From an uncultured Acidobacteriota bacterium (lineage in GTDB: Bacteria > Acidobacteriota > Blastocatellia > Pyrinomonadales > Pyrinomonadaceae): 64,000 nt of DNA. Each line of letters starts with the position of its first letter. Positions within the stretch are counted from its first letter, which is position 1. The translations under genes were made by a program, and so were the position numbers. A model generated the notes under the pieces. That model did no database searches and had not been told where the DNA came from. It saw only the letters and a list, made by a program, of their open reading frames with translations. Where the stretch lies: positions 62,001-126,000 of the forward strand of contig CALMYB010000006.1 of the NCBI GenBank assembly GCA_937873515.1. Direction: 5' to 3'. Below are positions 16,463 to 26,296 of this stretch, piece after piece.

Positions 16463-16483
16463 AACGCCTCCTTTGTCTAGATA

Positions 16484-18439
16484 CTAGCGGCTGCGGCCCG
16501 CACGCTCTTCTTCGATCTTCGTTATGAAGCTGTCGAGCGTTACAGCGCCGAGGTCGCCCTCTTTACGGTCGCGAACCGCGACCATTCTGTTCTCAAATTC
16601 CTTATCCCCGAGGATAAGCATATACGGTATCTTCTGCAGCTGAGCATCGCGGATCTTCGCTCCGATCTTATCGCCGCGGGAATTCAATTCTACACGAAAA
16701 CCTTTGGAGCGGAGCGTGTCCGTGATCTCCGCCGCATAGTCGTTGATACGGTCCGTGATCGGAAGGACGGCAACCTGCACCGGTGCGAGCCAGAGCGGAA
16801 ATGCTCCGGCATAATGCTCGATCAGGACACCGAAGAACCTTTCGATCGAGCCGAACAGGGCCCGATGGATCATGATCGGCCGATGCTTTTGATTGTCCTC
16901 GCCCGTGTATTCAAGTTCGAACCGCTCGGGGAGATTCCAATCGAGCTGGATCGTACCCAACTGCCAAATTCGTCCGATCGCATCTTCGATCTTGATATCG
17001 ATCTTCGGGCCGTAGAATGCGGCTTCGCCCTCGATGCGTTCGTAATAAATACCCCGTTGATCGAGCGCCGCCGCAAGCTGAGATTCCGCGGAGAGCCAAT
17101 CTTCATCTGATCCAAGGTAGCCCTTATTCTCAGCAGCACCACGGACCGAAAGTTCGAACTTTACTTTGTCAAAACCGTAGGTCTCAAATACTTTGATAGC
17201 AAAATCAAGACAGTCGGCAACCTCGACCTGAACTTGATCCGGGCGGACGAAAAGATGTGCGTCATCGACCGTAAACCCGCGAACGCGCATCAGTCCGTGC
17301 AGCGTGCCGGAGAGTTCCGCTCGATAGACCGTGCCCATCTCGGAGTAACGCTGAGGCAGATCGCGATAAGACCGCTGGCTCGACTTGTAGATCCCGATAT
17401 GGAACGGGCAATTCATCGGCTTGAGCCGATACTCCTCGTCCTCGATGCTCGTCGGTGCGTACATCGAATCGGAGTAGTTGCCCTCGTGGCCGCTCTTGAC
17501 CCAGAGATCCCGCTTTGCGATATGCGGAGTGTAAACAAAACTATATCCGCGGCGTTCAAGCTCTTCCTTTAGAAGACGCTCCATTTCATTCCGGACGATA
17601 CCGCCCTTGGGATGCCATAGGATCAGGCCCTGGCCGTAATCATCATCTATCGAGAAGAGATCGAGTTCGCGGCCAAGCTTGCGGTGGTCGCGTTTCTCGG
17701 CCTCTTCACGCTGTTTAACCCATGCGTCGAGTTCGGCCTGAGTAGGGAAGGCGGTCCCGTATATGCGCTGCATCTGCTCGCGTTCCGAATCGCCACGCCA
17801 ATAGGCGCCGGCGATCGTCAGGAGTTTGAAAGCCTTTAATTTTCCGGTGTGCTGAACGTGCGGGCCGAGGCAGAAATCAATGAACGGCGAACCGTCGATG
17901 TAATATATCGTCGCGGTTTCGTCAGCCTTTTCCTTGATGAGTTCGCATTTGAGCGGCTCGTCGCGTTCGGCAAATATCTTCAATATCTCGGCCTTTGCGA
18001 CGACTTCGCGGCGGTATTTGAGATCGCGCTTTGCCATCTCGCGCATCTTTTTCTCAATTACCGGCAGATCGTCCGTCGTCAAGTTTCGCGGAGCGATGAC
18101 ATCGTAATAGAAACCGTATCGCGGATCGTCGAGAAGTGCGGGGCCGACACCAAGTTTCGTCCCCGGAAATAGATCGAGTAGTGCGGCAGCGAGAAGATGA
18201 GCGGTCGAGTGGCGTATGACCTCGAGGCCATCGCGCGAATCCACGCTGATCGGCTCGATCGAGAACACCTCGTCGGTTGCTGCAAGTTCGCGATTGAGAT
18301 CGACCTCTTCGCCGTTCACCTTCGCGGCAAGCGTGGTCTTCAAGACATCACGATCAAAGGCCTTGATCGCATCAATGACCGTCGCCGGCGCAGGGATCGC
18401 GCGCGAGTCTTCGCCAAATTTTATATTTAGTTCGCTCAT
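16484..18439 (-). CDS. thrS: Threonine-tRNA ligase
   Basis: A 651-residue class II synthetase with the full bacterial ThrRS order: TGS domain (1-60), the editing domain with '[19 protein letters not shown]' (about 75-95), catalytic core with '[13 protein letters not shown]' and '[19 protein letters not shown]', and a C-terminal anticodon-binding domain ('[19 protein letters not shown]'). It charges tRNA-Thr and edits mischarged serine. It is first of thrS-infC-rpmI-rplT. The roughly 300-bp leader has repeats and hairpins but no T-box that I can recognise. Confidence 0.97.
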   Translation of the reverse strand: MSELNIKFGEDSRAIPAPATVIDAIKAFDRDVLKTTLAAKVNGEEVDLNRELAATDEVFSIEPISVDSRDGLEVIRHSTAHLLAAALLDLFPGTKLGVGPALLDDPRYGFYYDVIAPRNLTTDDLPVIEKKMREMAKRDLKYRREVVAKAEILKIFAERDEPLKCELIKEKADETATIYYIDGSPFIDFCLGPHVQHTGKLKAFKLLTIAGAYWRGDSEREQMQRIYGTAFPTQAELDAWVKQREEAEKRDHRKLGRELDLFSIDDDYGQGLILWHPKGGIVRNEMERLLKEELERRGYSFVYTPHIAKRDLWVKSGHEGNYSDSMYAPTSIEDEEYRLKPMNCPFHIGIYKSSQRSYRDLPQRYSEMGTVYRAELSGTLHGLMRVRGFTVDDAHLFVRPDQVQVEVADCLDFAIKVFETYGFDKVKFELSVRGAAENKGYLGSDEDWLSAESQLAAALDQRGIYYERIEGEAAFYGPKIDIKIEDAIGRIWQLGTIQLDWNLPERFELEYTGEDNQKHRPIMIHRALFGSIERFFGVLIEHYAGAFPLWLAPVQVAVLPITDRINDYAAEITDTLRSKGFRVELNSRGDKIGAKIRDAQLQKIPYMLILGDKEFENRMVAVRDRKEGDLGAVTLDSFITKIEEERAGRSR

Positions 18440-18739
18440 ATTATTGTCAATTGTGAATTGTTCATTGTGAATTGGTTCGTAAAACGACCAGCCTGGAGCC
18501 TAAAAGCCGCCTTTGGTCAACCAATTAACAATTCGGCAATTGCCAATTAACAATTTCCTACTACTAAAATGATCGGATCCTATAAGAGCGACTTTGCCAT
18601 GTTCGGAGTGCCTGCTTTACCAAGCCGAACCGCCTAAACGCGGGACTCCAAACTTATCCCGCCGAATTAGCGGCGGGTCGTAGTAGTTATCCAAAAAGCA
18701 AAGTTCTTTGAAAGCATCTTATCGGAAAAATATAAATGG
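18440..18739. repeat. thrS leader region: AATTG-type repeats and hairpins
   Basis: No gene is seen. 18447-18475 and 18520-18556 consist of reiterated CAATT/AATTG words (for example TTAACAATT and GTGAATTG) in both orientations, able to form long AT-rich hairpins. Nearer the tRNA, CCCGCCG-AATTAG-CGGCGGG (18658-18677) forms a 7-bp stem. ACTCCAAAC (18645-18653) can pair with GTTCGGAGT (18601-18609) on the thrS-sense strand. The region lies upstream of thrS on the minus strand and could hold its promoter and leader; no known riboswitch was recognised. Confidence 0.55.
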
Positions 18740-18811
<72 letters not shown>

Positions 18812-18919
18812 ATATCGCTTCTACCTATTGAAAACAAAGCAAAAAGCGAACCTAAAGAATGCCAAAATGACGGGTTAGGTGTCAAGGCGCGCGGCCTATT
18901 CTTCGAGGTTGATTCGCGT

Positions 18920-19291
18920 TTACGGCCGCGTCAGGACAAAACTTAAGAAGGCGGCCCCAAGGCACGCCGCAAAGGTAGCGATACTATATATCGCGAAAGT
19001 ACCGTAGTAGCGGTCGATCAGCAGCGTTACGTTCTCAAAGGCGAAGGACGACATCGTCGTGAATCCGCCGCAGAAACCGGCGGTCAAGAATATCCGCCAG
19101 TCTGCCGGGATCATATATCGTTCAGAGACGCCGACGGCCGCACCCATTACTAGAGATCCCAGGATATTCACCACAAAGGTCCCGGTGGGAAAAGTAACGG
19201 GAAACAAGACGGCAATGAGTTCAACCGCAGCGAAACGGGCGACCGCTCCCAACATTCCGCCGATCGCAACAAAAATGACGCTTCTGCTCAT
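18920..19291 (-). CDS. crcB: Fluoride-specific ion channel Fluc/CrcB
   Basis: A 123-residue membrane protein with four hydrophobic segments and Fluc signatures: 'GGMLGAVARF' at the N-terminus, 'FPTGTFVVNILGSLVMG', and the pore-lining 'GFCGGFTTMSSFAFEN'. Fluc dimers let fluoride leave the cytoplasm. A fluoride riboswitch immediately upstream (19306-19364) confirms function and regulation. It is a single-gene unit between tRNA-Val and hutG. Confidence 0.93.
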   Translation of the reverse strand: MSRSVIFVAIGGMLGAVARFAAVELIAVLFPVTFPTGTFVVNILGSLVMGAAVGVSERYMIPADWRIFLTAGFCGGFTTMSSFAFENVTLLIDRYYGTFAIYSIATFAACLGAAFLSFVLTRP

Positions 19292-19305
19292 AGTTATCCT
19301 CTAAA

Positions 19306-19364
19306 AGCAGGCGTCATCAGCTATCGAGAATAGCGGTTGGTCCAGGAAGACACCATTTCCTGTG
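19306..19364 (-). promoter_or_regulatory. Fluoride riboswitch (crcB motif)
   Basis: The minus strand 15-75 bases ahead of crcB carries the conserved crcB-motif blocks in order: 'AGGAAATGGTGTCTTCCTGG', 'CCAACCGC', then 'AGCTGATGACGCCTGC'. These form the pseudoknotted fluoride pocket. Fluoride binding turns on the downstream gene. The spacing and the adjacent fluoride channel gene make the call secure. Confidence 0.92.
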
Positions 19365-19409
19365 TTCTAAATATTCTCACCAAAGAGGGGCGATATAAAG
19401 CAAATTTGT

Positions 19410-20363
19410 TCAGGCTATGCCGGTGCAAAATCGATGCATGCCGATCGCAACAAGCTTTGCCGTGCGATCGTCTTGGTCAAACCGTGGGTTCACTTCGCTG
19501 AATTCGATCAACTTGGTGTTCGCAAGGCTTGCGGCATATTTCACAAGCTGGATAAACTCGCCGGCACGAAGCCCGAGCGGCGACGGTGCAGAAGTTCCGG
19601 GGGCATCCGCAGACCGCACAACATCCATATCGAAGCCGAAAAATGTATTTAGCGAGGAGCTGTGGCCAATGAACGTATTCCTAATATTCTCTCTCAGCTC
19701 GATATCTGCCTGTGCGCGCGACCTTACGAGCTCGAGGCTGATCCGATTGACACCGAGTTTGCGAATATAGTCGTAATAGATCGGTGAAGTAAAATGCGAT
19801 TGATATCCGACCTCATAGAAATGCTTCGGAAGGAGAAGTTCTTCATCGAGAAGTTGACGATACGGAGTCCCGCTGTTCCGCTCTTCCGATAGCCTAACGT
19901 CTAGATGGGCGTCGATATTCACGCCGATCCACCAATCACGTCCGAAAACTTCCGACATGGCTTTCCCGTCGGCATAGGAAATATCGTTTCCGCCTCCAAG
20001 GACGATCAAACGCTTTCCGTCGCGCAGAACGGCCTTAACGACTTCTGTCATCGTGTCGTGGGTAGCTTCAAGAGTATTGGCGAGTTTTACATCGCCAAGA
20101 TCGAATATCCGTTTCCGGATATTCATTGTCGTTAGCCTATAGAACTGCCTCCGGATCGCGAGTGGAGCGTCTGCCGCTCCGACACGCCCGCCGTTCCGCC
20201 GTACGCCTTCATCCTGCGGACAGCCGAGGATAACAATGTCCGCCTTATCATAATGATCCGGCGTGTGCCGCACGACCTCACCAAGGCGCGGGTCGTTCAC
20301 GTCATTTCGTGAAAAGAAGACCGATTCATCAGGACGCAGGGTCAGGTCAAAGTGAATGCTCAT
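19410..20363 (-). CDS. hutG: Formimidoylglutamase (arginase family)
   Basis: A 317-residue arginase-fold hydrolase that splits N-formimidoylglutamate to glutamate and formamide, the last hut step. Metal-binding motifs: 'NIDAHLDVR' (DAHxD) and 'FDMDVV...SADAPG' (DxD). The first motif reads 'GGGNDISY', where classical arginases have GGDHS, so an Asn replaces the first metal-ligand His. The function is supported by hutU, hutI and hutH within 12 kb, although they lie in separate transcription units. It could alternatively be an arginase or agmatinase-like paralogue. It is oriented toward crcB. Confidence 0.82.
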   Translation of the reverse strand: MSIHFDLTLRPDESVFFSRNDVNDPRLGEVVRHTPDHYDKADIVILGCPQDEGVRRNGGRVGAADAPLAIRRQFYRLTTMNIRKRIFDLGDVKLANTLEATHDTMTEVVKAVLRDGKRLIVLGGGNDISYADGKAMSEVFGRDWWIGVNIDAHLDVRLSEERNSGTPYRQLLDEELLLPKHFYEVGYQSHFTSPIYYDYIRKLGVNRISLELVRSRAQADIELRENIRNTFIGHSSSLNTFFGFDMDVVRSADAPGTSAPSPLGLRAGEFIQLVKYAASLANTKLIEFSEVNPRFDQDDRTAKLVAIGMHRFCTGIA

Positions 20364-20532
20364 TTGCGGAGATTATAGCACTATTCTTCGTGACAATACG
20401 CATGCGTCTGTTGGCCGCCAGTTGGGAAAGGGTGTATAGTTATCACTGATATCTCAGCTGATCTTGCGGACCGCTTTTCCCCTCAAAGGTTCGTAACTCT
20501 TCCCGTTAAAGACTAGACCAATGGAGGCATAT

Positions 20533-20913
20533 ATGAAGAAATTCACAATTCTTACGATGCTGTTCGCGTTCTTGGCGGTAGGGTTCGTTCTGGCGACACC
20601 GCAAGAGGCTTCGGCACAAGGGTACTACAAGCGAGTTCGCAGGCAAGGGCGCACCTTCTGGGTTCCGACGCGTAAACCAAGCTTTTACCGACGCCATCGG
20701 AATGTGATCAATTTGGCGGCGGCGACCGGCGGAGGTGCCCTTCTCGGCGGCATCATTGGCGGCCGGAAAGGAATGCTCATCGGTTCGGGGATCGGTGCCG
20801 GGAGCGGCGCTCTCTACACCTACGTCCTAAATCCGAAAAAGAGGCACTACCGCAAGATCCCGAGGCATTATCACTCGAGATATCGGTATCATCGACGATA
20901 TAGGAATTGGTGA
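20533..20913 (+). CDS. Secreted basic protein with glycine-zipper segment
   Basis: A 126-residue protein with a signal peptide (residues 1-29, ending 'EASAQ'). The mature part is Arg/Tyr/His-rich, with a Gly-rich hydrophobic stretch 'AAATGGGALLGGIIGG' and 'IGSGIGAGSGAL' (about 63-95), as in glycine-zipper membrane-inserting proteins, and ends in an Arg/Tyr/His cluster. I chose the ATG at 20533 because GGAGG at 20524-20528 is correctly spaced for it; an ATG four codons earlier is not. Similar small envelope proteins are common in Acidobacteria, with unknown function. Confidence 0.7.
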   Translation: MKKFTILTMLFAFLAVGFVLATPQEASAQGYYKRVRRQGRTFWVPTRKPSFYRRHRNVINLAAATGGGALLGGIIGGRKGMLIGSGIGAGSGALYTYVLNPKKRHYRKIPRHYHSRYRYHRRYRNW

Positions 20914-21065
20914 TCGCGGCAACGGCCCTTGAGACGGGATGTGGTTGACACCGCATTCCGCTTCAAGGGCGATGCAAGTGGCTTTTTCGATGAATTGTAT
21001 TTCTTTTGTTACAGTTTCGAATACCTATTGCAGAAGAAAAGTAAGGGGAATAATCTTGAAGAACT

Positions 21066-22550
21066 ATGAAGGTACTTCTTGTCTATCCAGTATTTCCCGA
21101 CACGTATTGGAGCTTTCGACACGCCTTAAAGATCGAAGGGAAAAAAGCTCCATTTCCGCCGCTGTGCCTTCTCACGGTCGCCGGCATGCTGCCCTCGACA
21201 TGGGAACGCAAACTCGTCGATATGAACGTCGAGGAACTTCGGCGTGATGACATCGAGTGGGCCGACATCGTCTTTGTAAGCGCGATGATCGTGCAGAAAG
21301 AGTCTCTCGAAGAAGTCGTCGATCTTGCTCGCTCGATGGGAAAAAGGGTCGCCGCAGGCGGGCCGTTCGTGTCGACGAGTTCAGACAAAATACCCGCGGC
21401 TGATCATATTTTCATTGGCGAAGCTGAAAACACGCTGCCGGAGTTTATTCACGATCTTGAACTTGGGATCACCCGAAAGTTCTATCAGGCGAATGAACGG
21501 CCCTCGCTTCAAAACACGCCCGTTCCGGATTTCTCGTTGATCGATATGCGGCATTACGGAGCGATGAGCATCCAATACTCGCGCGGCTGTCCGTTCAACT
21601 GCGAGTTCTGCGACATTATCGAGATCTATGGACGCGTTCCTAGAACAAAAACGAACGACCAGATGCTCGCCGAGCTCGATGCGCTACTCGCGGCAGGCTG
21701 GCGTGGGCGCGTATTCATCGTCGATGACAATTTCATTGGGAATAAGAAGAATGTCCGACTGCTCTTGCCCGCGTTGCTCGATTGGTCGCGCCGCAATGGT
21801 GAGCCGTTCACCTTTATAACGGAGGCGAGCATCAATCTAGCCGAGGACGAACCACTGCTTCAATTGATGCAGGATACCGGATTTCAGCGCGTCTTCCTCG
21901 GGATCGAAACGCCTGTCGAGGAAAGCCTGAAGCTCACGAAAAAAGGGCAGAACACGAAACGCAATCTTCTCGACTCGATACGCAAGATACAAAGCTATGG
22001 GCTCGAGGTTATGGGCGGATTTATCGTCGGCTTTGATAATGACCCTGACGACATTTTCGAACTTCAGAAGAATTTTATCCGCGAGAGCGGCATTCCGCTC
22101 GCGATGGTCGGTCTGCTGTCTGCACTGCCCGATACTCAGCTTTGGCGGCGGCTCAATAAGGAAGGAAGACTCCTAGATGAAACAAGCGGCAACAATACGG
22201 ATTGCTCGTTGAATTTCATCCCGAAGATGGACAAGGAGAAGCTTGTCGAAGGTTATAAAAGCGTTCTGCGCCACATCTACAGCCCGCGAGAATACTATGC
22301 CCGGGCACTCCTTTGCCTCTCGCGGTACGGACGAAATGGCAATGAAGCACGCAGCTCGAATCTAAAGCAAGATATGAAGGCTCTCTTTACTCTGATACTA
22401 ACTTTGGGCATTCGAGATAAAGCTCGTATGCACTTTTGGAAGTATTGCTATAAAGTTCTTCGGTCACATCCGAAAAACTTCGCACATGGGTTGACGCTCG
22501 CCGCGATGGGATACCATTTCCGGCTGATAACCGAGAAATATACGGCGTGA
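21066..22550 (+). CDS. B12-binding-domain radical SAM protein
   Basis: A 494-residue protein. Residues 1-140 form a cobalamin-binding-like Rossmann domain ('[16 protein letters not shown]'). The radical SAM cluster CxxxCxxC is C175, C179 and C182 ('[10 protein letters not shown]'). A TIM-barrel and a C-terminal helical region ('[18 protein letters not shown]') follow, the architecture of B12-radical SAM proteins with a DUF4070 tail. Members do radical methylations or other modifications on lipids and small molecules, so no substrate is assigned. It converges on hutU with a 2-bp gap. Confidence 0.88.
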   Translation: MKVLLVYPVFPDTYWSFRHALKIEGKKAPFPPLCLLTVAGMLPSTWERKLVDMNVEELRRDDIEWADIVFVSAMIVQKESLEEVVDLARSMGKRVAAGGPFVSTSSDKIPAADHIFIGEAENTLPEFIHDLELGITRKFYQANERPSLQNTPVPDFSLIDMRHYGAMSIQYSRGCPFNCEFCDIIEIYGRVPRTKTNDQMLAELDALLAAGWRGRVFIVDDNFIGNKKNVRLLLPALLDWSRRNGEPFTFITEASINLAEDEPLLQLMQDTGFQRVFLGIETPVEESLKLTKKGQNTKRNLLDSIRKIQSYGLEVMGGFIVGFDNDPDDIFELQKNFIRESGIPLAMVGLLSALPDTQLWRRLNKEGRLLDETSGNNTDCSLNFIPKMDKEKLVEGYKSVLRHIYSPREYYARALLCLSRYGRNGNEARSSNLKQDMKALFTLILTLGIRDKARMHFWKYCYKVLRSHPKNFAHGLTLAAMGYHFRLITEKYTA

Positions 22551-22552
22551 TC

Positions 22553-24202
22553 CTAGCTCATCATCGGGATCTTCACTGAGTTCTTCTTCGCGAACTCGAT
22601 CGCTTCCTCGTAGCCTGCATCGACGTGGCGAATGATGCCCATTCCCGGGTCGGTAGTAAGGACGCGTTCGATGCGTGCGGCTGCCTCCGGAGTTCCATCA
22701 GCGACGATCACCTGGCCTGCGTGTAAGGAATAGCCGATCCCTACGCCACCGCCGTGATGAAGCGACACCCAAGTGGCTCCGCCGGCGACGTTGATCATTG
22801 CGTTGAGATAAACCCAGTCGGCTATCGCATCTGAGCCGTCTTTCATCGACTCCGTTTCGCGATTAGGCGATGCGACGGAGCCGCAATCGAGATGATCCCG
22901 GCCGATGACGATCGGAGCTTTGACTTCGCCCGAAGCGACCATTTCGTTCAATTTAAGTCCGGCCTTCGCCCGTTCACCATACCCGAGCCAACAAATGCGG
23001 GCGGGCAGTCCCTGAAACTCGACGTTCTCCTGAGCCATCGTGAGCCAACGACTCAAGTGATCGTTGTCCGGGAATAAGTTCATTATCGCTTCGTCGGTCC
23101 TGTATATGTCTTCCTTCTCGCCTGAAAGGGCGACCCAACGGAATGGACCATTACCTTCACAGAAAAGCGGGCGAATGTAAGCAGGAACAAATCCCGGATA
23201 ATCGAACGCGTTCGGTACGCCATTGTCGAATGCACGCTGTCGCAGGTTATTGCCGTAGTCGAAAACGACCGAGCCACGCCGTTGGAATTCCAACATCGCC
23301 TCGACGTGCCTTGCCATTGAGTCCATCGCCGCCTGTTCGTACGCCTTTTGATCGCTATCCCGAAAGCCCGCCGCTTCTGTGACGGAATAGCCTTGGGGGA
23401 TATAGCCCATTAGGACGTCATGGGCGCTGGTCTGATCCGTAACCACATCAGGCACAACGCCGCGTTCAAGCAGCTGCCAATGTACTTCTGCAGCGTTCCC
23501 GAGCAATGCGATGGAAAGAGGCCTTTTAGCGGAAACCGCCTCTTGTGCGAGTGCGATCGCGTCGTCGATGTCATTGGCCGCAACATCGACCTGCTTTAAT
23601 TGCAAACGCCGCTCGATACGCCACGGATCGACCTCGACAAGGATCGCGACACCGTTGTTGAATGTAACTGCCTGGGCCTGCGCACCGCCCATTTCGCCTA
23701 GGCCGGCGGTGAGGACGAGTTTGCCTGCAAGATCGCCCCACCCGTGCTGTCGTGCGAGCGATGCGAACGTCTCGTAAGTGCCTTGCAAGATGCCCTGAGT
23801 GCCGATGTATATCCACGAACCCGCGGTCATCTGGCCGTACATCATCAGGCCTTCGCGCTCGTACTTGTCGAACTGCTCCTGAGTCGCCCAATGCGGGACG
23901 ATATTAGTGTTCGCGATCAGGACCCGCGGAGCATCCTCATGGCTCCTGAAGACGCCGACCGGCTTGCCGGACTGCACAAGCAGCGTCTCATCCGGTTCGA
24001 GTTCTCTGAGGCTCTTAAGGATCGCATCGAAGCTTTCCCAATTTCTCGCGGCCTTGCCGCGTCCGCCATAAACGATCAGATTGTCGGGATCGAACGCAAC
24101 ATCAGGGTCCAGATTATTCTGGATCATTCGGTAGGCGGCTTCGATCAGCCAGTTCTTGCAGGTCAATTCGGTTCCGGCGGGAGCTTTTATTGTTCGTGTC
24201 AT
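22553..24202 (-). CDS. hutU: Urocanate hydratase
   Basis: A 549-residue urocanase. Signatures: N-terminal '[19 protein letters not shown]', the NAD-binding segment '[10 protein letters not shown]' at 166-175, and the C-terminal active-site region with '[11 protein letters not shown]' containing the catalytic Cys and '[15 protein letters not shown]'. It hydrates urocanate to imidazolonepropionate using NAD+ as an electrophile. It is transcribed alone on the minus strand, away from hutIH, so the pathway is spread over at least three units. Confidence 0.96.
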   Translation of the reverse strand: MTRTIKAPAGTELTCKNWLIEAAYRMIQNNLDPDVAFDPDNLIVYGGRGKAARNWESFDAILKSLRELEPDETLLVQSGKPVGVFRSHEDAPRVLIANTNIVPHWATQEQFDKYEREGLMMYGQMTAGSWIYIGTQGILQGTYETFASLARQHGWGDLAGKLVLTAGLGEMGGAQAQAVTFNNGVAILVEVDPWRIERRLQLKQVDVAANDIDDAIALAQEAVSAKRPLSIALLGNAAEVHWQLLERGVVPDVVTDQTSAHDVLMGYIPQGYSVTEAAGFRDSDQKAYEQAAMDSMARHVEAMLEFQRRGSVVFDYGNNLRQRAFDNGVPNAFDYPGFVPAYIRPLFCEGNGPFRWVALSGEKEDIYRTDEAIMNLFPDNDHLSRWLTMAQENVEFQGLPARICWLGYGERAKAGLKLNEMVASGEVKAPIVIGRDHLDCGSVASPNRETESMKDGSDAIADWVYLNAMINVAGGATWVSLHHGGGVGIGYSLHAGQVIVADGTPEAAARIERVLTTDPGMGIIRHVDAGYEEAIEFAKKNSVKIPMMS

Positions 24203-24301
24203 GATGGCAGCATTACAAATTTTTCTTGGTGTACTCTTCAGATGATGTTACTATATCTTAGTTTTTGTTCTCGACCTTTCAAACTCTCACACTAGCCGCC
24301 A

Positions 24302-25336
24302 ATGAAAAATCTAACCGCTCGATCGCTTTTCCGCTTCTTTGTATTTCTTTCGATAGTCCTATGCTTGCACGGTGCAGCATCCGCACAATTGTTCTCGTAT
24401 AGGTTCGTCGATCAGATCGTCAACGATATCGCGTACTCGAGATCGACCGGGATGATCTATGCCAGCGTTCCGAGCGTGGGCGGGCAGTACGGGAACAAAA
24501 TTGTCGTTGTGGATCCGCGGTCGGGCCTGATCGTCAATAATGCGTTTGCGGGAAGCGAGCCGAATCGCCTCTCGCTGACGAGCGATGGAAACTATCTTTA
24601 TGTCGCTATGGATGGCTCAAGCTCGGTTAAGCGGTTTGTCCTAAGCAGTATGACATCCGACATTTCCTTCAGTTTGGGGAGCAGCAGTAATGGTCCGTTG
24701 CTCGCTGAGGATCTGGCAGCGATACCAGGCAGGCCGAATATGGTCGCCGTTTCCAGGAGGAACACGTGCTGCAGTCCCCGTCACGAAGGCGTCGCGATCT
24801 ATGTTGACGGTGTAAAGGTTCCAAATACGACTGACCAGTTCTCTGAGGCGAACGAATTAGAGGCGAGTTCTGACCCTAACATTCTCTATGGTTACAACAA
24901 TGAGACATCGGGTTTCGAATATCGGCAGCTAACGATCGACAGCAGCGGCGTCACTATTACCGCAAGCCATCCAAGCCCTTTTGGCTTTGCGTACAGCATT
25001 GAAGTCAGATACGCCGGCGGACGTGCGTACAGCAGTAATGGGAAAGTGATCGACGCGGTTACGGCCGAGCCTTTGGGTGCCTTCAGCTTGTCCGGTTCGC
25101 CGAATGGCCTTACCGTCGATACCGTCAACCGTAGAGCATTCTTTGTGACAGGTTCCACGCTACTTGCATATAGCACCACGACCTTTCAGCCCGTTGGGGC
25201 AGTTACGCTGCCGACATTCGTATTCGGAAAGGCGAGGCTGATCCGCTGGGGCCGTCGCGGGATTGCCTATCGTACCGACGAAGGAAAGCTCGCCATTGCT
25301 GAAACACTTCTGGTTACGCAAAAATCTTCACAATAG
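24302..25336 (+). CDS. Secreted beta-propeller-like protein
   Basis: A 344-residue protein with a signal peptide (1-29, ending 'ASAQ'). The mature part repeats propeller-type blades: 'IAYSRSTGMIYASVPS', 'NRLSLTSDGNYLYVAMDGSS', 'NGLTVDTVNRRAFFVTGST'. This resembles YncE/SMP-like beta-propellers, probably extracytoplasmic ligand-binding or adhesion. The last 28 codons ('RRGIAYRTDEGKLA...') recur in diverged form at 26078-26161, so a tandem paralogue once existed. Two adjacent Cys (about residue 157) are the only cysteines noted. Confidence 0.65.
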   Translation: MKNLTARSLFRFFVFLSIVLCLHGAASAQLFSYRFVDQIVNDIAYSRSTGMIYASVPSVGGQYGNKIVVVDPRSGLIVNNAFAGSEPNRLSLTSDGNYLYVAMDGSSSVKRFVLSSMTSDISFSLGSSSNGPLLAEDLAAIPGRPNMVAVSRRNTCCSPRHEGVAIYVDGVKVPNTTDQFSEANELEASSDPNILYGYNNETSGFEYRQLTIDSSGVTITASHPSPFGFAYSIEVRYAGGRAYSSNGKVIDAVTAEPLGAFSLSGSPNGLTVDTVNRRAFFVTGSTLLAYSTTTFQPVGAVTLPTFVFGKARLIRWGRRGIAYRTDEGKLAIAETLLVTQKSSQ

Positions 25337-25535
25337 CAGGCCAACGTTACTCTCGCGATAACTCCTGAATCGGTCATCCCGGTCTTTTTTTCGTCGATAT
25401 CAAGTTTTTTACTATTCGCCTGTCCGAATTCCGCTCTTCCTTCCGCATTGGATTGTTAAGGGAGGAGAAGTTTTCGAAGAGGTTCGAGGAGGAATTGCGT
25501 CCGATCGGACACTCTCGTGAATCTTAGGGACTAAT

Positions 25536-26051
25536 ATGACCGTACATTCGGTGTTTAAAGATTGGCAAGATTGGGCTTCAACAGACTGGCGTGAATTTGC
25601 GATCTTTTTCAGTAAAAAATGGGGTGTAGAGGCATTTTCGAAGGCCGAGGCGGAGTTCGCGAGCCAGATGAGCCTGAGCGGCCAGTTCTTCGGCCAGCTA
25701 ACTGACATCGGTGTCGGAAAGCTGATGGAGGCCGGCGTTGGCGGCGTGCTTGCCACTGCTTTCTCGATCGGCGATATTCTGTCGAAGCTTGCCGGCATCG
25801 GCTACGTTGCCTCTTGGAATATGCTCCAGGGCCGGACGCGCGAAAATCCAATTAAGCTGATCGGAACGTCGGTGTTCTCAGACGAATACACCTTTGATGA
25901 GAGCAAGTTGAAGGATTACGTCCAATTCATTCTCTACTGGTATCCGCGGGACCTGCAGTCGGGCTTCTTCGGATTTCGGTACGGCGGCCCCGGATCTCTG
26001 CGAAGCACGAAACAACTGCCTCTACATCTAAGACAGCGCCGCAGGCGGTAG
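25536..26051 (+). CDS. Hypothetical protein, possibly 3'-truncated
   Basis: A 171-residue frame. Residues 1-145 look protein-like: amphipathic helices ('DWREFAIFFSKKWGVEAF'), a Gly/Ala-rich hydrophobic stretch ('LMEAGVGGVLATAFSIG') and 'KDYVQFILYWYPRD'. The last 25 residues are low-complexity, ending in five basic residues, which suggests the true 3' end was lost by frameshift or deletion. It lies between the beta-propeller gene and a remnant of its paralogue, so it may be inserted DNA. No family is recognised. Confidence 0.45.
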   Translation: MTVHSVFKDWQDWASTDWREFAIFFSKKWGVEAFSKAEAEFASQMSLSGQFFGQLTDIGVGKLMEAGVGGVLATAFSIGDILSKLAGIGYVASWNMLQGRTRENPIKLIGTSVFSDEYTFDESKLKDYVQFILYWYPRDLQSGFFGFRYGGPGSLRSTKQLPLHLRQRRRR

Positions 26052-26077
26052 GGCTTGACCGATGTTCGTTTTGCCGC

Positions 26078-26161
26078 GACGCGGGCGTGCGTACCGCACC
26101 GGTGAAGGAGAGCTCGCGGTCGCCGAGTCGCATTTGGTCACGCAAAAATCATCACAGTAGC
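26078..26161 (+). pseudogene. C-terminal remnant of a beta-propeller paralogue
   Basis: 28 codons ending in TAG encode 'RRGRAYRTGEGELAVAESHL' then 'VTQKSSQ', colinear with the last 28 codons of the gene at 24302-25336 ('RRGIAYRTDEGKLAIAETLL', 'VTQKSSQ'), with 7 amino-acid differences. Upstream similarity is lost. It is evidence for an ancient tandem duplication whose second copy has been mostly deleted or replaced by the 25536-26051 segment. Confidence 0.85.
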
Positions 26162-26296
26162 CCGCGCACTATCATGTTGGTAGGCGATCTCGCTTGCTTC
26201 GGGCGGCAGTTATCGCTTTCGACGATGAGTTGTGTCGGTAGCGATTTCTACTATAATAGCTCCAATTTCCGGGTTCGAGCGCGACCCCCCACGAGT

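Noticed and set aside
18440..18739. Possible T-box leader upstream of thrS
   Set aside because: No T-box sequence or specifier-loop arrangement was found; the region is mainly AATTG-type repeats and simple hairpins.
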